NCBI GenBank assembly: GCA_019359045.1
Contig: JAHHIA010000023.1
Coordinates: 1-41,224, forward strand
Source: Scytolyngbya sp. HA4215-MV1
Lineage (GTDB): Bacteria; Cyanobacteriota; Cyanobacteriia; Leptolyngbyales; Leptolyngbyaceae
Direction: 5' to 3'
Length of the DNA: 41,224 nt
The notes under the pieces are model-generated. The model was not told the DNA's origin. It saw only the letters and a list, made by a program, of their open reading frames with translations, and ran no database searches. Each line of letters starts with the position of its first letter. Positions within the stretch are counted from its first letter, which is position 1. Made by a program: the position numbers and the translations under genes. This document shows, one piece after another, positions 16,212 to 25,634 of the stretch.

Positions 16212-18113
16212 TTAAACAGGCGCAGTTTGACGGGCTTGGACTTCTAGATAAATCAGCAATGCATTGATATCTGCAGGATTGACCCCACCAATGCGACTGG
16301 CTTGTCCAAGAGTCAGGGGACGTACTTTTGCTAACTTTTCCCGCGCTTCTTTGGAGAGAGTGGAAATGGCGGCATAGTCGAGATCCGGGGAGAGCTTGCG
16401 GTGTTCCTGGCGAGCCATTTGGTCAATCTGATGCTGTTGCCGCTGGATATAACCAGCATATTTGATGTCGATTTCCGCACCTTCTTTTTCGGCACGATCG
16501 ATCACACCATTGCCCAGATTGAACCGTTCCAGATCGACATAGTGAAATCCGGGTTTGCGGAGCAGATCAGCGAGCGTCACGGAGCCTTTGATCACCTGTT
16601 GGGTATGAGCAGCGAGCGCTTTGCCTAATTCATCGTGCTCTTTGATACGCGTTTCGTGCAACCGTTCTTTTTCAGCCGCAATATTTGTTTGTTTTTGCTG
16701 AAATCTTTGCCAGCGTCGATCGTCCACCAACCCAACTTCACGCCCCAGCGGGGTCAGGCGTTGGTCGGCATTATCAGACCGTAAAATCAGGCGATATTCC
16801 GATCGCGAAGTCAACATCCGATAAGGCTCTCGCAAATCTTTGGTGCAGAGGTCATCAATCAAAGTCCCGATATAGCTCTGTTCGCGCGGAAAAACGATCA
16901 TGTCCTGGTGGCGACACAGCCGCGCAGCATTGATTCCTGCCACTAAGCCCTGCGCCGCGGCTTCTTCGTAGCCTGTCGTCCCGTTAATTTGTCCCGCACA
17001 GAACAGTCCCTCAATCTGTTTGGTCATCAGGGTGGGATAGCACTGGGTGGCAGGGAGATAATCATACTCAACCGCATAGGCGGGACGCAGCATGGTGCAG
17101 TGCTCCAGACCAGGGAGCGATCGCAGCATTTGTAACTGAATCAGTTCGGGCAATCCGGTAGAAAAGCCCTGGATATAGAGTTCCGGTGTCTCTCGTCCTT
17201 CCGGTTCAATGAAGATCTGGTGACTCTCTTTATCAGCAAAGCGAACGATTTTGTCTTCAATGCTGGGGCAATAGCGGGGACCCTTGGCATCTACCCAACC
17301 GCCATAAACAGGTGACAGGTGCAGATTTTCACGAATAATGCGATGGGTCTCTGCGGTGGTGCGGGTGAGATGACAGGGGATTTGGGTGCGTTCAACCCAG
17401 ACCGCTGGATCAAAGCTAAACCAACGCACGTCCGCATCGCCGGGCTGGGGTTCCATCTGAGAAAAGTTGACAGAGCGGCGATCGACGCGGGCAGGTGTGC
17501 CTGTTTTCAATCGCCCAGTTTCAAACCCTAATCGATGCAGGGTTTCGGTCAATCCTACCGCAGCAAACTCGCCTGCCCGTCCGGCTGCCATCGACTTGTC
17601 GCCCACCCAGATCTTGCCTCCCAAAAAGGTGCCTGTGGTCAGCACGACTGCCTTACACTGAAACGCCACGCCAAAATAGGTTTGGACGCCTAAAATTTCG
17701 TTGTTCTTGCCGAGCACCAAATCCGTTGCCATGCCTTCGCGAATGGTCAGGTTTTCCTGGTTCTCCACAATTCCTTTCATCACGGCAGCGTATTCACGCT
17801 TGTCGGTCTGTGCCCGCAATGCCCACACTGCCGGACCTCGCGAAGAATTGAGAATGCGCTTTTGTAGATAGGTGCGGTCTGCCACTTTGCCAATTTCTCC
17901 GCCCAGCGCATCGACTTCATGCACCAGTTGAGATTTGGCAGGTCCGCCCACTGCGGGATTGCAAGGTTGCCAGGCAATTTTATCCAGGTTTAAGGTTAGC
18001 AGCAGTGTTCGACAACCCAACCGCGCTGTTGCCAATGCTGCTTCGCAACCGGCATGTCCGGCTCCGACAACGACAACATCAAAGGCATCTAAAAATTCAA
18101 CAGGTGTGGTCAT
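16212..18113 (-). CDS. mnmG: tRNA uridine 5-carboxymethylaminomethyl modification enzyme
   Basis: A 633-residue MnmG (GidA), close to the usual length. With MnmE it installs the cmnm5 group on U34 of certain tRNAs, using FAD, NADH and a methylene-folate donor. The dinucleotide-binding motif [13 protein letters not shown] is at the N-terminus, and other family blocks follow: [52 protein letters not shown] and the C-terminal [11 protein letters not shown]-type helix region ([15 protein letters not shown]). The ATG at 18113 gives the family N-terminus; an in-frame TTG six codons earlier is less likely. Confidence 0.95.
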   Translation of the reverse strand: MTTPVEFLDAFDVVVVGAGHAGCEAALATARLGCRTLLLTLNLDKIAWQPCNPAVGGPAKSQLVHEVDALGGEIGKVADRTYLQKRILNSSRGPAVWALRAQTDKREYAAVMKGIVENQENLTIREGMATDLVLGKNNEILGVQTYFGVAFQCKAVVLTTGTFLGGKIWVGDKSMAAGRAGEFAAVGLTETLHRLGFETGRLKTGTPARVDRRSVNFSQMEPQPGDADVRWFSFDPAVWVERTQIPCHLTRTTAETHRIIRENLHLSPVYGGWVDAKGPRYCPSIEDKIVRFADKESHQIFIEPEGRETPELYIQGFSTGLPELIQLQMLRSLPGLEHCTMLRPAYAVEYDYLPATQCYPTLMTKQIEGLFCAGQINGTTGYEEAAAQGLVAGINAARLCRHQDMIVFPREQSYIGTLIDDLCTKDLREPYRMLTSRSEYRLILRSDNADQRLTPLGREVGLVDDRRWQRFQQKQTNIAAEKERLHETRIKEHDELGKALAAHTQQVIKGSVTLADLLRKPGFHYVDLERFNLGNGVIDRAEKEGAEIDIKYAGYIQRQQHQIDQMARQEHRKLSPDLDYAAISTLSKEAREKLAKVRPLTLGQASRIGGVNPADINALLIYLEVQARQTAPV

Positions 18114-18278
18114 AGCTGCAAGATTCCGCAAGGCAGTAGGCTTCTATTTTAAAGGCTAGTGCCGAATAACCGATTGATTCAAGCGAAAGGAGAGGGGGCG
18201 GGAAATTTGCCATCGGTGTCTGCCAGGGGCGATCGCATCTGCCTAAAAAATAAACCCTCCAAAGATGACCGCAAAAAA

Positions 18279-18294
18279 GTGATCTGTATCACAG
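18279..18294. promoter_or_regulatory. CRP-type (SyCRP1-like) binding site
   Basis: AGTGATCTGTATCACA is a near-palindrome matching 13 of 16 positions of the CRP/SyCRP1 consensus TGTGATCTAGATCACA. It lies in the 280-nt mnmG-to-18392 gap, about 100 nt upstream of the small gene at 18392. It suggests cAMP-dependent control of that gene or of divergent mnmG. Confidence 0.5.
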
Positions 18295-18391
18295 TCTTCA
18301 TCGCAACTTATCACACCCCCCTCGATGCTCAATCACTAGGTAATTTCCGAATACCCCGCATACTAATTCCATGACGAGTTTTTGAACAGCC

Positions 18392-18607
18392 ATGCAAGCT
18401 TACATCTACCCCCAAGATATTTACACTCAAAACCAGCCTCAAGCGAATGTTGCTCAGTTTTTAGAGGGTATTCTCTCTTCTCGTAGAATCACCCGTGCCG
18501 ACCAATCTTTTCTCATGCGTCTCTCTTCGATCGGATCTGAAGAGCAACGGTTGTTTAACCGGGTCTACGAAAGCTTGAGCCGGGGATTGGTGAGAGTGGT
18601 CGATTAA
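18392..18607 (+). CDS. Small hypothetical protein, 71 aa
   Basis: An N-terminal Tyr/Gln-rich stretch (MQAYIYPQDIYTQNQPQ) precedes a compact helical region (ILSSRRITRADQSFLMRLSSIG). I believe it belongs to a small cyanobacterial family without known function, but cannot name one. No Shine-Dalgarno sequence is clear. A CRP-like site lies about 100 nt upstream and a possible -10 (TACTAAT) at about 18361, so it may be a regulated single gene. Confidence 0.65.
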   Translation: MQAYIYPQDIYTQNQPQANVAQFLEGILSSRRITRADQSFLMRLSSIGSEEQRLFNRVYESLSRGLVRVVD

Positions 18608-18658
18608 AGGTCGAAGCAATCATAATTTGCACTTCTGTTCCATTCCTTGTTGCTTGTC

Positions 18659-19195
18659 ATGCAGATGGGTGCTGTGATAGATTCCACAGGAAACTACCGC
18701 TATTTACTCTGGCGTGAGTGGAATCCCCAAGCCCCCAAAATTAGTTTTGTGATGCTGAACCCCAGTACTGCGGATGCAGCCACCAACGATCCGACGATTC
18801 GTCGCTGCATTGGATTCGCGCAGACTTGGGGCTTCGGCTCGATCGAGGTGGTCAACCTCTTTGCCTATCGCGCAACTCGCTGGTTGGATTTACGTAACGC
18901 GACTGATCCGATCGGAACCGAAAACGATCGTTACCTCATTAACACTGCCCACCAAGCGCATACCCTGCTGCTGGCATGGGGGAACAGTGGGCAATGGCAA
19001 AACCGTCATCAAGCTGTTATTCAGTTATTGGGCGATCGCTCACCGCTCTACTGCTTAGGCACAACCCACAGCGGACAACCCCGCCATCCCTTATATCAGC
19101 CAGGAAATCTGCAACCGATCGTTTTTCGAAAGGGCAGAAAGATAGACGTGGATGAAGATGGGGACGCAAAAACACAAGACCATGGAGATGATTAA
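18659..19195 (+). CDS. DUF1643 family protein
   Basis: The sequence follows the DUF1643 pattern closely: a short N-terminal strand with YRYLLWREW, then FVMLNPSTADAATNDPTIRRC near residue 30, GFGSIEVVNLFAYRAT near 60, LLAWGNSG near 105, and a C-terminal LGTTHSGQPRHPLY. These are conserved in a family of unknown biochemical role found in bacteria and phages. The start at the ATG 18659 (or the ATG two codons later) is preferred to an upstream TTG; no strong ribosome site is visible. The last 25 residues are charged and variable. Confidence 0.8.
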   Translation: MQMGAVIDSTGNYRYLLWREWNPQAPKISFVMLNPSTADAATNDPTIRRCIGFAQTWGFGSIEVVNLFAYRATRWLDLRNATDPIGTENDRYLINTAHQAHTLLLAWGNSGQWQNRHQAVIQLLGDRSPLYCLGTTHSGQPRHPLYQPGNLQPIVFRKGRKIDVDEDGDAKTQDHGDD

Positions 19196-19337
19196 GGTCG
19201 GCACCCCACCACTCCATCACCCCACTGCCATCATAAAGTTTTAATAAAAAAACATCAGGCTCCCGAAACTTCCCCTGACGCAGTTGAATCATGAGGCTAA
19301 CGTCTGCACGCTGAGCACTCAAAAGTGAGCAGAGAAT

Positions 19338-20846
19338 ATGCAACTTGAAAAGCTTGGGGAGTTGGCTCGTTGGCGAGAGAAAGGCTACAGTGCCTTGCTG
19401 GTTACAGTGTGGCTGTATGCCAACTTGCCAGCATTAGTATGGTTAGGGCAATCGCTCCAATCGATTTCACTGCTGAATGGGTTGCTATTGAGCGCTGGGA
19501 TAAGTTTTTTGCTGGGGCTGATGGTGCGATCGCGATCGCAGTGGCAGTTCTCGCCCACGCCAATCTTGCAACCCTTGCCCTTAAGTTTAATGCTGGCAGC
19601 GGGCGTGGGAGCGATCGTCTGTCCCTGGGTGGTAGATATTCCACAATTGCCGGTTCTGCTGTTTGGCTTGGGAACGTATGGTTTGTGTGGATTGTTTTTG
19701 CCAAACGTCACCTGGTGGCGTGGGTTACCGATCGCAGCGCTAGTGGCGTGCGTCCTACCCTTTGGTGCCCAATTTGGCACAGGATTAGGCTTTCCGGTGC
19801 GAGTGCTGACGGCTCAAATCGTCGAGCAATTTCTCCAAAGCTGGCAGATCGCAGCAATTTCTTCGCACGATATTATTGTTTTAGAGAATGGGGTGGCACG
19901 GGTAGATTTGCCCTGCAGTGGGTTAAAGAGTATCTGGGCGGGCATCTTGTTTTTGCTGGCAGCAACTTGGCTAGAAGGGCGAACGATCGGGGGACGCTGG
20001 CTGTTGGTCTGTGTCACCCACTCAATTTTGCTCTTAGTGGCAAATACTTTGCGAGTGTTGGCGTTGGTGTTGCTGATTCATATTCAGCAGCCCCAAATGG
20101 CTGAGATTGTGCATATACCACTGGGCATTTTGGGCTTTATTTTGGCTTGTGGACTGACCTGGGTGCTATTGCAGTGGATACCTAAAAACCCTGTCAGGAG
20201 ACTGTTACCGGTCAATCGCCTGGAAGCGAGAAGCCAGCAGCTAAAAGCTAAAAGCCCTACTGACTGGGTTGCTCGAACCATCTTGATTGCTGCCGTTTTC
20301 AGTTTAGGCATTCTAGCCGCGTCCTATCCACCTCGCACACTTCCTGCGATCGCCCCACTCCAGATGCCTTCCGCAATTCAAGCTCAACCCATTGCCTTGA
20401 TACCAGTAGAGCAGCGTTTTTTTAGCAACGCATCGAGCACCACACCGCAAAAATGGCGGTTCACCTTTGGTGACCTAACTGGCTCCATCCTGATAGTCAG
20501 CAGCCGCAATTGGAGCGCGTTTCATCCACCAGAATTGTGCCTCATTGGCAGTGGCCTACAAGTCGATCGCATGGAGACAAAGCAATTGGCTCCGGTTGTG
20601 CTCGCTCGTTGGCTGACATTGGAGAAAGGTCGTCTCACCGCAACCTATTGGCTACAATCGCGGCACCATACCACCGATGATTTTTTGTCTCGGATGGGAG
20701 AGTATGTTCTGCACCAAAACCGTACCTGGGTGATGGTTTCAATTTTGTTGAATGACGATCGCCCACCCGATGACCCCAAGCTTCAGGAATTTGTCACGTT
20801 AATTCACACCACGATTGATCACCATCTCCAAGGACATTCGCTATGA
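19338..20846 (+). CDS. xrtO: Exosortase (cyanobacterial type, probably exosortase O) with C-terminal EpsI-like domain
   Basis: A 502-residue multi-pass membrane protease/transpeptidase that processes PEP-CTERM proteins. The catalytic triad is visible: Cys193 in DLPCSGLKSIW, Arg239 in NTLRV and His259 in IHIPLG. After about eight helices, a soluble region (about 330-500, with HPPELCLIGSG and YWLQSRHHTTDDF) resembles the EpsI/DUF3485 domain fused to some exosortases. The stop overlaps the next start by four bases (ATGA), so the two genes are translationally coupled. That neighbour is a PEP-CTERM integral membrane protein, which fits the dedicated exosortase O pair. The XrtO subtype is inferred from this context. 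Confidence 0.85.
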   Translation: MQLEKLGELARWREKGYSALLVTVWLYANLPALVWLGQSLQSISLLNGLLLSAGISFLLGLMVRSRSQWQFSPTPILQPLPLSLMLAAGVGAIVCPWVVDIPQLPVLLFGLGTYGLCGLFLPNVTWWRGLPIAALVACVLPFGAQFGTGLGFPVRVLTAQIVEQFLQSWQIAAISSHDIIVLENGVARVDLPCSGLKSIWAGILFLLAATWLEGRTIGGRWLLVCVTHSILLLVANTLRVLALVLLIHIQQPQMAEIVHIPLGILGFILACGLTWVLLQWIPKNPVRRLLPVNRLEARSQQLKAKSPTDWVARTILIAAVFSLGILAASYPPRTLPAIAPLQMPSAIQAQPIALIPVEQRFFSNASSTTPQKWRFTFGDLTGSILIVSSRNWSAFHPPELCLIGSGLQVDRMETKQLAPVVLARWLTLEKGRLTATYWLQSRHHTTDDFLSRMGEYVLHQNRTWVMVSILLNDDRPPDDPKLQEFVTLIHTTIDHHLQGHSL

Positions 20847-23800
20847 AACGCCTGATAAATGGGATTTACCACGCTATTTTCTGGATCTGGAATCTGTCTT
20901 TTATTGCCTTGGTTTATGCGGGAATTTTGCCTACGATCGCCGGGTTCTTAGTCTCAGATTTTCTGATTGGACGAGTGCCGCTCAATCTAATGGCAACATT
21001 GGTGGCATTGGTAATCGTACCTGTGGTGTGTACAGTGATCGGATTAGTACGATTTCGCAATCACCCTCTGCAATTGATTCGGCTATTCTACGGTGTAGAA
21101 GCCCCATTGTTTACATTGTGTCTCTTGCGATTGTTTGTTTTTCGTGAGTTAACCCCTGCAAGTACCCATATTCTGGGAACATTGATGATTGCGACCTCGG
21201 CTTTTGGCGTTGAATTACTCGCAGGGTACGTAACGCGAACCCGCTCGATCGCAAATTTGGGGTGGAATGTGCTGTCCTGGATACAGTTGGTGTGTCACAG
21301 CATTATGCTGATAATCGGCGTTTACACCAGCATCTTACTCCTGTTCTATATCATTCCTTTTGCAGCCTGGTTACCTTTGGCTTTCGTCGGGTCTTTCTTT
21401 TCTGCCAATTCTAGAAATTTGGTAATCCCTAGCGAGCTATGGAGTTTAGCCCGATTTACGCTTATCCAAGCCAGTCTAATCACTTCTCTAGTCCTGGTAC
21501 TCATGCTGCCAGGGACTGCCCGACGAAAATTTTGGTCGTTGGCAAGTTTGACAGTAATTCTGGATATTTTAGCGATTACAAGTCTGGGACATGATGTCTT
21601 TTTAAGTGATCGATCGCAATCCTGGTATCAATATGACAATCCATTACCTGATTGGAATGCAGTGTCATGGGGATGTCTATCAATTAGTTTGATTTTTACC
21701 TTTGCGCTCGCAGTGTTCACTCAATATCGTCAGAATTTCAAAGTTCTCCGATTATTGGCTAGCTTTTTCATGTTGGGATGGTGCTTGATTATCCTGGCGA
21801 TCGAAAACCGATACGGCATTCTTTATCCCGCGATCCTGCTCATGTTTGGGCTGACGATGTCTCTCTTTATCGGTATGCCCGTCCTATGTAGTTACTACCT
21901 GCAATCCTGGCGGCGCGTGTTTCAAGCCTTTGCTGCCCAGCACGGTCGCAGTCAAGCATTTGTCGGTTCAGTGGCAACCGTAACGACCTGGCTCGTGTTG
22001 TTTCTGGCACTCCAACAACAACCTCAAACTCAGGCATTTGGGTGGCTGAACCACCCACCCGCTAATGACCAGGCACGTCAAACTCTGTTGGCAAAATCTG
22101 ATACGATTCAGAAGGGGTTGCGGAATGCGTATCTCTCTGCCTACCGCTATCTCAGTGCAGAAGGGGATGTCAACCACATCCAAGTGTTGTACCAGAGTGT
22201 GTTTGGCTTACCAGAGTCGGCAGCGCGATCGTTGCAAGCAGCCTATAACCTGGTGATGTCTCCCTTTTTGTATCAAGGTGAGTTTAGCGATCGCGACAAA
22301 GCTGCACAGCTTTATGCTGAGTTTTTTGATACGCCAATTCAAAAAGCCGAACGGCAGGCAATTAACCAGGCACTAGAGGCAACCTGGAATCGGGGCGAAG
22401 CCAAAGCCGGATTGCTCAACATCAATCAGGAAAAGGTCTGGTTGCGTGAACAGAAAGTCACCGTGAAGCCTCAAGGAGACTGGGCAGACGTGGAATTGTA
22501 CGAAGTCTACGAAAACCAGACTGCCAATCTTCAAGAAGTATTTTATGCTTTTTCTTTGCCGGAAAGCGCTGTTATTACCGGGGTGTGGTTAGGGCATACG
22601 GCAAATTTGAGCGATCGTAATTCGTTTCAGGTGTCGCCCCGGGGGGCAGCTCAAAAGGTTTATACTGAGCAGGTACAGGAAAGGATTGATCCGGCATTAC
22701 TGGAGCAAGTGGGTCCCCGTCACTATCGCTTGCGGGCATTCCCCGTTCCGGCGAAACAGGAAGCGCGATTCGCTACCCCCACCCAACTTCATCTGTGGTT
22801 GACCTATCAGGTAATGCAACAAAAACAAGGCTGGGCATTGCCTCAATTGGCAGAGCAGCGCAATGTCTATTGGACTGGACAGAGTCAGCGATCGCTGAAT
22901 GGTCAATCTATCCAAACCCAAGCCTGGTTGCCTGACTTTGCCCCTGCCTACCCCAAAGCCGCCACCATCCATCAGGTAAACCTGCCAGAAGGCGACTCGA
23001 TCGTTGCCAAACCGCTGACAGATCAAGATTACGCCCTGCCTCAGGGACAGCACATTGCGGTTGTGCTAGATACTTCGCGTAGCATGGCGAAGGTTGAATC
23101 CGCAGTCCAACAAACCTTTGCTTGGCTGCAAGAGCAGGGCTTTAGCGACAACAACCCGACCAACAATGACGCCGATCTCTATCTCGCTGTGGCAGCTCAA
23201 AAGCCACAACGGATAGATGATTTACAACCCTTTAAGCCCACCAACCTGACCTTCTACGGCTCCTTACAACTCAAGGATCTGCTGCGTCAGTTCGATCAGC
23301 AACGAGGCAATACTGCCTACGATGCGATCGTCCTACTCAGTGATGCTGGCAGCTACGAATTGTCGGATGACAAAACCCCGGTGCCTACCATCTCCATCCC
23401 CTTGTGGATTGTGCACTTGGGGGGAATGCCCGCCGCTTATGACGATGGCATCCTCAAGACTTTGCAAGATAGCGGGGGCGGCGTCGCGACCGAACTCCCA
23501 GAGGTGCTCAAACGCACCGCCACCCAGGCAAAATTGGGATCTTCGACAATTAGTGTCGTCGATGGATATGCCTGGTTGCTGCAACCAACCCCACCGGCAA
23601 CGACCAAAACCCAGAAGCCATCAGTTATGGACAAGGTTGAGCCAAACAACTTTACACCTGTCGCCGCCCGACAATTTGTCACTGCCCTCAGTCGCCAACT
23701 CCACCAAACCAACTCGATCGATCCGGTCGCTCAATTGGATAAAATCCATGCGGTTGCCAAACACTACGGCATCGTCACCCCCTACTCTTCGATGATTGTG

Positions 23801-24034
23801 CTAATAAATGACGACCAACGAGCTGCCCTGAAAAGAGCAGAAGCTGCCCAAGATCGGTTTCAGCGAGAAGTGGAAACCGGACAAGAGCAATTGACACAAC
23901 CGACCAATCCCCTCTCGGTTTCGGCAGTGCCAGAACCAGAAGAGTGGGTGCTGATTCTCTTAGGGGCGATCGGTTTAGGGGCGATCGCACGCCGACGGCA
24001 CCTCTCGAATAACTCACTAAAAAGTCAGAGCTAA
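20843..24034 (+). CDS. PEP-CTERM integral membrane protein with VIT and vWA domains
   Basis: A 1063-residue protein. Residues 1 to about 400 form about ten membrane helices. A VIT-like beta domain (about 525-670) contains VELYEVYENQT and FSLPESAVITGVWLG. A von Willebrand A domain (about 735-900) has the metal site DTSRSM at 743-748. The C-terminus is a PEP-CTERM signal: VPEPEEW at about 1029, a hydrophobic helix, then ARRRH. This is the layout of the cyanobacterial PEP-CTERM membrane family found beside dedicated exosortases. The adjacent exosortase probably cleaves it at the PEP motif, releasing or re-anchoring the vWA part outside. The cellular function is unknown. Confidence 0.88.
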   Translation: MKRLINGIYHAIFWIWNLSFIALVYAGILPTIAGFLVSDFLIGRVPLNLMATLVALVIVPVVCTVIGLVRFRNHPLQLIRLFYGVEAPLFTLCLLRLFVFRELTPASTHILGTLMIATSAFGVELLAGYVTRTRSIANLGWNVLSWIQLVCHSIMLIIGVYTSILLLFYIIPFAAWLPLAFVGSFFSANSRNLVIPSELWSLARFTLIQASLITSLVLVLMLPGTARRKFWSLASLTVILDILAITSLGHDVFLSDRSQSWYQYDNPLPDWNAVSWGCLSISLIFTFALAVFTQYRQNFKVLRLLASFFMLGWCLIILAIENRYGILYPAILLMFGLTMSLFIGMPVLCSYYLQSWRRVFQAFAAQHGRSQAFVGSVATVTTWLVLFLALQQQPQTQAFGWLNHPPANDQARQTLLAKSDTIQKGLRNAYLSAYRYLSAEGDVNHIQVLYQSVFGLPESAARSLQAAYNLVMSPFLYQGEFSDRDKAAQLYAEFFDTPIQKAERQAINQALEATWNRGEAKAGLLNINQEKVWLREQKVTVKPQGDWADVELYEVYENQTANLQEVFYAFSLPESAVITGVWLGHTANLSDRNSFQVSPRGAAQKVYTEQVQERIDPALLEQVGPRHYRLRAFPVPAKQEARFATPTQLHLWLTYQVMQQKQGWALPQLAEQRNVYWTGQSQRSLNGQSIQTQAWLPDFAPAYPKAATIHQVNLPEGDSIVAKPLTDQDYALPQGQHIAVVLDTSRSMAKVESAVQQTFAWLQEQGFSDNNPTNNDADLYLAVAAQKPQRIDDLQPFKPTNLTFYGSLQLKDLLRQFDQQRGNTAYDAIVLLSDAGSYELSDDKTPVPTISIPLWIVHLGGMPAAYDDGILKTLQDSGGGVATELPEVLKRTATQAKLGSSTISVVDGYAWLLQPTPPATTKTQKPSVMDKVEPNNFTPVAARQFVTALSRQLHQTNSIDPVAQLDKIHAVAKHYGIVTPYSSMIVLINDDQRAALKRAEAAQDRFQREVETGQEQLTQPTNPLSVSAVPEPEEWVLILLGAIGLGAIARRRHLSNNSLKSQS

Positions 24035-24057
24035 GGATCTGTTCAATGAATTGAGCC

Positions 24058-24103
24058 GATGCAGCCATTTGATTGTCTATGATTCATGATGGATGGCTGC
24101 ATC
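24058..24103. terminator. Inverted repeat between the convergent exosortase-partner and pentapeptide genes
   Basis: GATGCAGCCAT (24058-24068) pairs perfectly with ATGGCTGCATC (24093-24103) around a 24-nt loop. It lies between two convergent stop codons, where a bidirectional terminator is expected, but no T-run follows on either strand. Confidence 0.45.
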
Positions 24104-24112
24104 ACCGCTTCT

Positions 24113-24889
24113 CTAAAGCTGCTTACTACCATCCGGCATCATTGCTCCTTGCAAATCTGCATCCGTCAATACTGCCCCGGTCAAATCTGCGTCCCTCAAA
24201 TCTGCATTACGTAAAATTGCGCCCGTGAGATCGGCATAACTCAAATCGGCTCCGCGCAAATTGGCTTCACTTAAATCAGTCGGCTTCATTCCCTGTTGTA
24301 ATGTCCGATTCAAATGAGCTCGGCAAAGTCTTGCACCCTCCAGGTTTGCCTGATACAAGATCGCACCACTCAAATTGGCATAGCACAGTTCTGCCTTGCT
24401 CAAAATGGCGTAACCCAGATCCGTGACTTGATCCAGCGTGGGACGCAAATCCGCCTCAAACAAATTGGCACCCAGCAATTTCGCACGAACTAAGTTCGCC
24501 CCGCCTAAGATTGCCTTACTCAAATTCGCTTGCTCCAGATTGGCGTTACTCAGTTTGGCACCGCTCAAATCTGCCTCTCGGAGGATCGCTTGATACAAAT
24601 CTGCCAGGCTCAGATTCGTTCCCCACAAAATTGCCTCGCTCAGATCGGTTGCGCAGAAATTGGCTTGGCTAAAATCTGTTTTCCCCAATCGCGCTTGTCG
24701 CAAATCTGCCTGACTGAAGTTCACTCCACTCAGAGCCACCCCATGCAAATCGACCTCTCGCAGGTTGACGCCTTGAAAGTTTCGCTCCCCTTCGACGTAG
24801 CGCTTCAAAAGGTCGTCAATCAAGATCTTGGTTACCTTGGGAGATGGCAACTGTAGAGGTTTCGCTGGAAAAGAAGTTCGTTCGGTCAT
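24113..24889 (-). CDS. Pentapeptide-repeat protein
   Basis: A 258-residue protein. After a helical N-terminus of about 38 residues come some 40 tandem A(D/N)LXX-type pentapeptides (ANLEQANLSKAILGGANL and similar), which fold as a right-handed beta helix. The run is broken near 150-165 (TLDQVTDLGYA) and near 195-205 (LQQGMKPTDL). No signal peptide or membrane segment is seen. Such proteins are abundant in cyanobacteria and act as scaffolds or DNA mimics; the specific role here is unknown. It lies 116 nt downstream of the DUF3593 gene on the same strand and may be the tail of that operon. Confidence 0.9.
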   Translation of the reverse strand: MTERTSFPAKPLQLPSPKVTKILIDDLLKRYVEGERNFQGVNLREVDLHGVALSGVNFSQADLRQARLGKTDFSQANFCATDLSEAILWGTNLSLADLYQAILREADLSGAKLSNANLEQANLSKAILGGANLVRAKLLGANLFEADLRPTLDQVTDLGYAILSKAELCYANLSGAILYQANLEGARLCRAHLNRTLQQGMKPTDLSEANLRGADLSYADLTGAILRNADLRDADLTGAVLTDADLQGAMMPDGSKQL

Positions 24890-25005
24890 TCCTTTTTAAA
24901 AATTCAGCATGTTTTTTTAAATCCAATCTAGATATAGAAGAAGAATTTGAGGAACTTGTGAGGAACCGAGATCGCCACCAAGATTGATCCGAATCAATTG
25001 AAACT

Positions 25006-25305
25006 TTACCCACGGTTCGTAGCACGTTGGCGAACCAGCGCCTGACGAAATCCCAGCACAATCAGAATATTGGAGAGCGTCAAGAAGGACTCAGCTATTC
25101 CGTGCAGCCAATCCACATTTGCCAAGGACTCTCCATAAACAACCTTTGTGTAGATTCCAGCAGCAATCGTCACCCCCACAAATACCAGGGTGAAATAAAA
25201 TCCAATTAGAGCCAGACGAGGAACTTGTCCTGAACGGGTGAGAAACCCAAGAAACGCTACATAGGGAAACAGAGACAGCGCAAACACCAGATCCTTAGAA
25301 ATCAT
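25006..25305 (-). CDS. DUF3593-like small membrane protein
   Basis: A 99-residue protein with three hydrophobic helices (about 5-22, 32-52 and 75-90). SLFPYVAFLGFLTRSGQVPRLALIGFYFTLVFV matches my memory of DUF3593, a family of oxygenic phototrophs with no assigned function. The start overlaps the end of the upstream gene by 11 nt and has AGGTAAGG as ribosome site, so the two are coupled. The pair is the distal part of the nitronate monooxygenase operon, which carries an operator shared with psbA; a role in thylakoid membranes is a reasonable guess. Confidence 0.7.
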   Translation of the reverse strand: MISKDLVFALSLFPYVAFLGFLTRSGQVPRLALIGFYFTLVFVGVTIAAGIYTKVVYGESLANVDWLHGIAESFLTLSNILIVLGFRQALVRQRATNRG

Positions 25306-25615
25306 GACGATGCCTTACCTCAGAACGATTTCGCTGCCACAACCACCACGCTGCCCACAAAAGCGTACAATTCCCCACGAAAGTCATAGTGGCTTGTACC
25401 ATGCCTAACCATGCCAATGTGGGGGCATTATCAAAAAAGTGCCAAGTGCAAACGCAAATCGCACTCACCCAGGCAGGCACCATCGCGATCGCCATGCCCT
25501 TCCAGGCAGGATTCTGGCTGGCATCTGCATAAGACCATACCAGCCAAATTGCCACCATCCATTCCAAGACACTCAAAATGTGAATGACCCAGGTGGGAAT
25601 TGAAAGTACATGCAT
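25295..25615 (-). CDS. DUF2499-like small membrane protein
   Basis: A 106-residue protein with three hydrophobic helices rich in Trp (SIPTWVIHILSVLEWMVAIWLVW, MVPAWVSAICVCTWHFF, NCTLLWAAWWLW). The pattern fits DUF2499, a family of cyanobacteria and plastids that is commonly beside DUF3593, as here. No function is established. It starts 20 nt after the nitronate monooxygenase stop, indicating cotranscription, and overlaps the following gene. Confidence 0.7.
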   Translation of the reverse strand: MHVLSIPTWVIHILSVLEWMVAIWLVWSYADASQNPAWKGMAIAMVPAWVSAICVCTWHFFDNAPTLAWLGMVQATMTFVGNCTLLWAAWWLWQRNRSEVRHRHDF

Positions 25616-25634
25616 AGTAATGACAAACTTGTTC

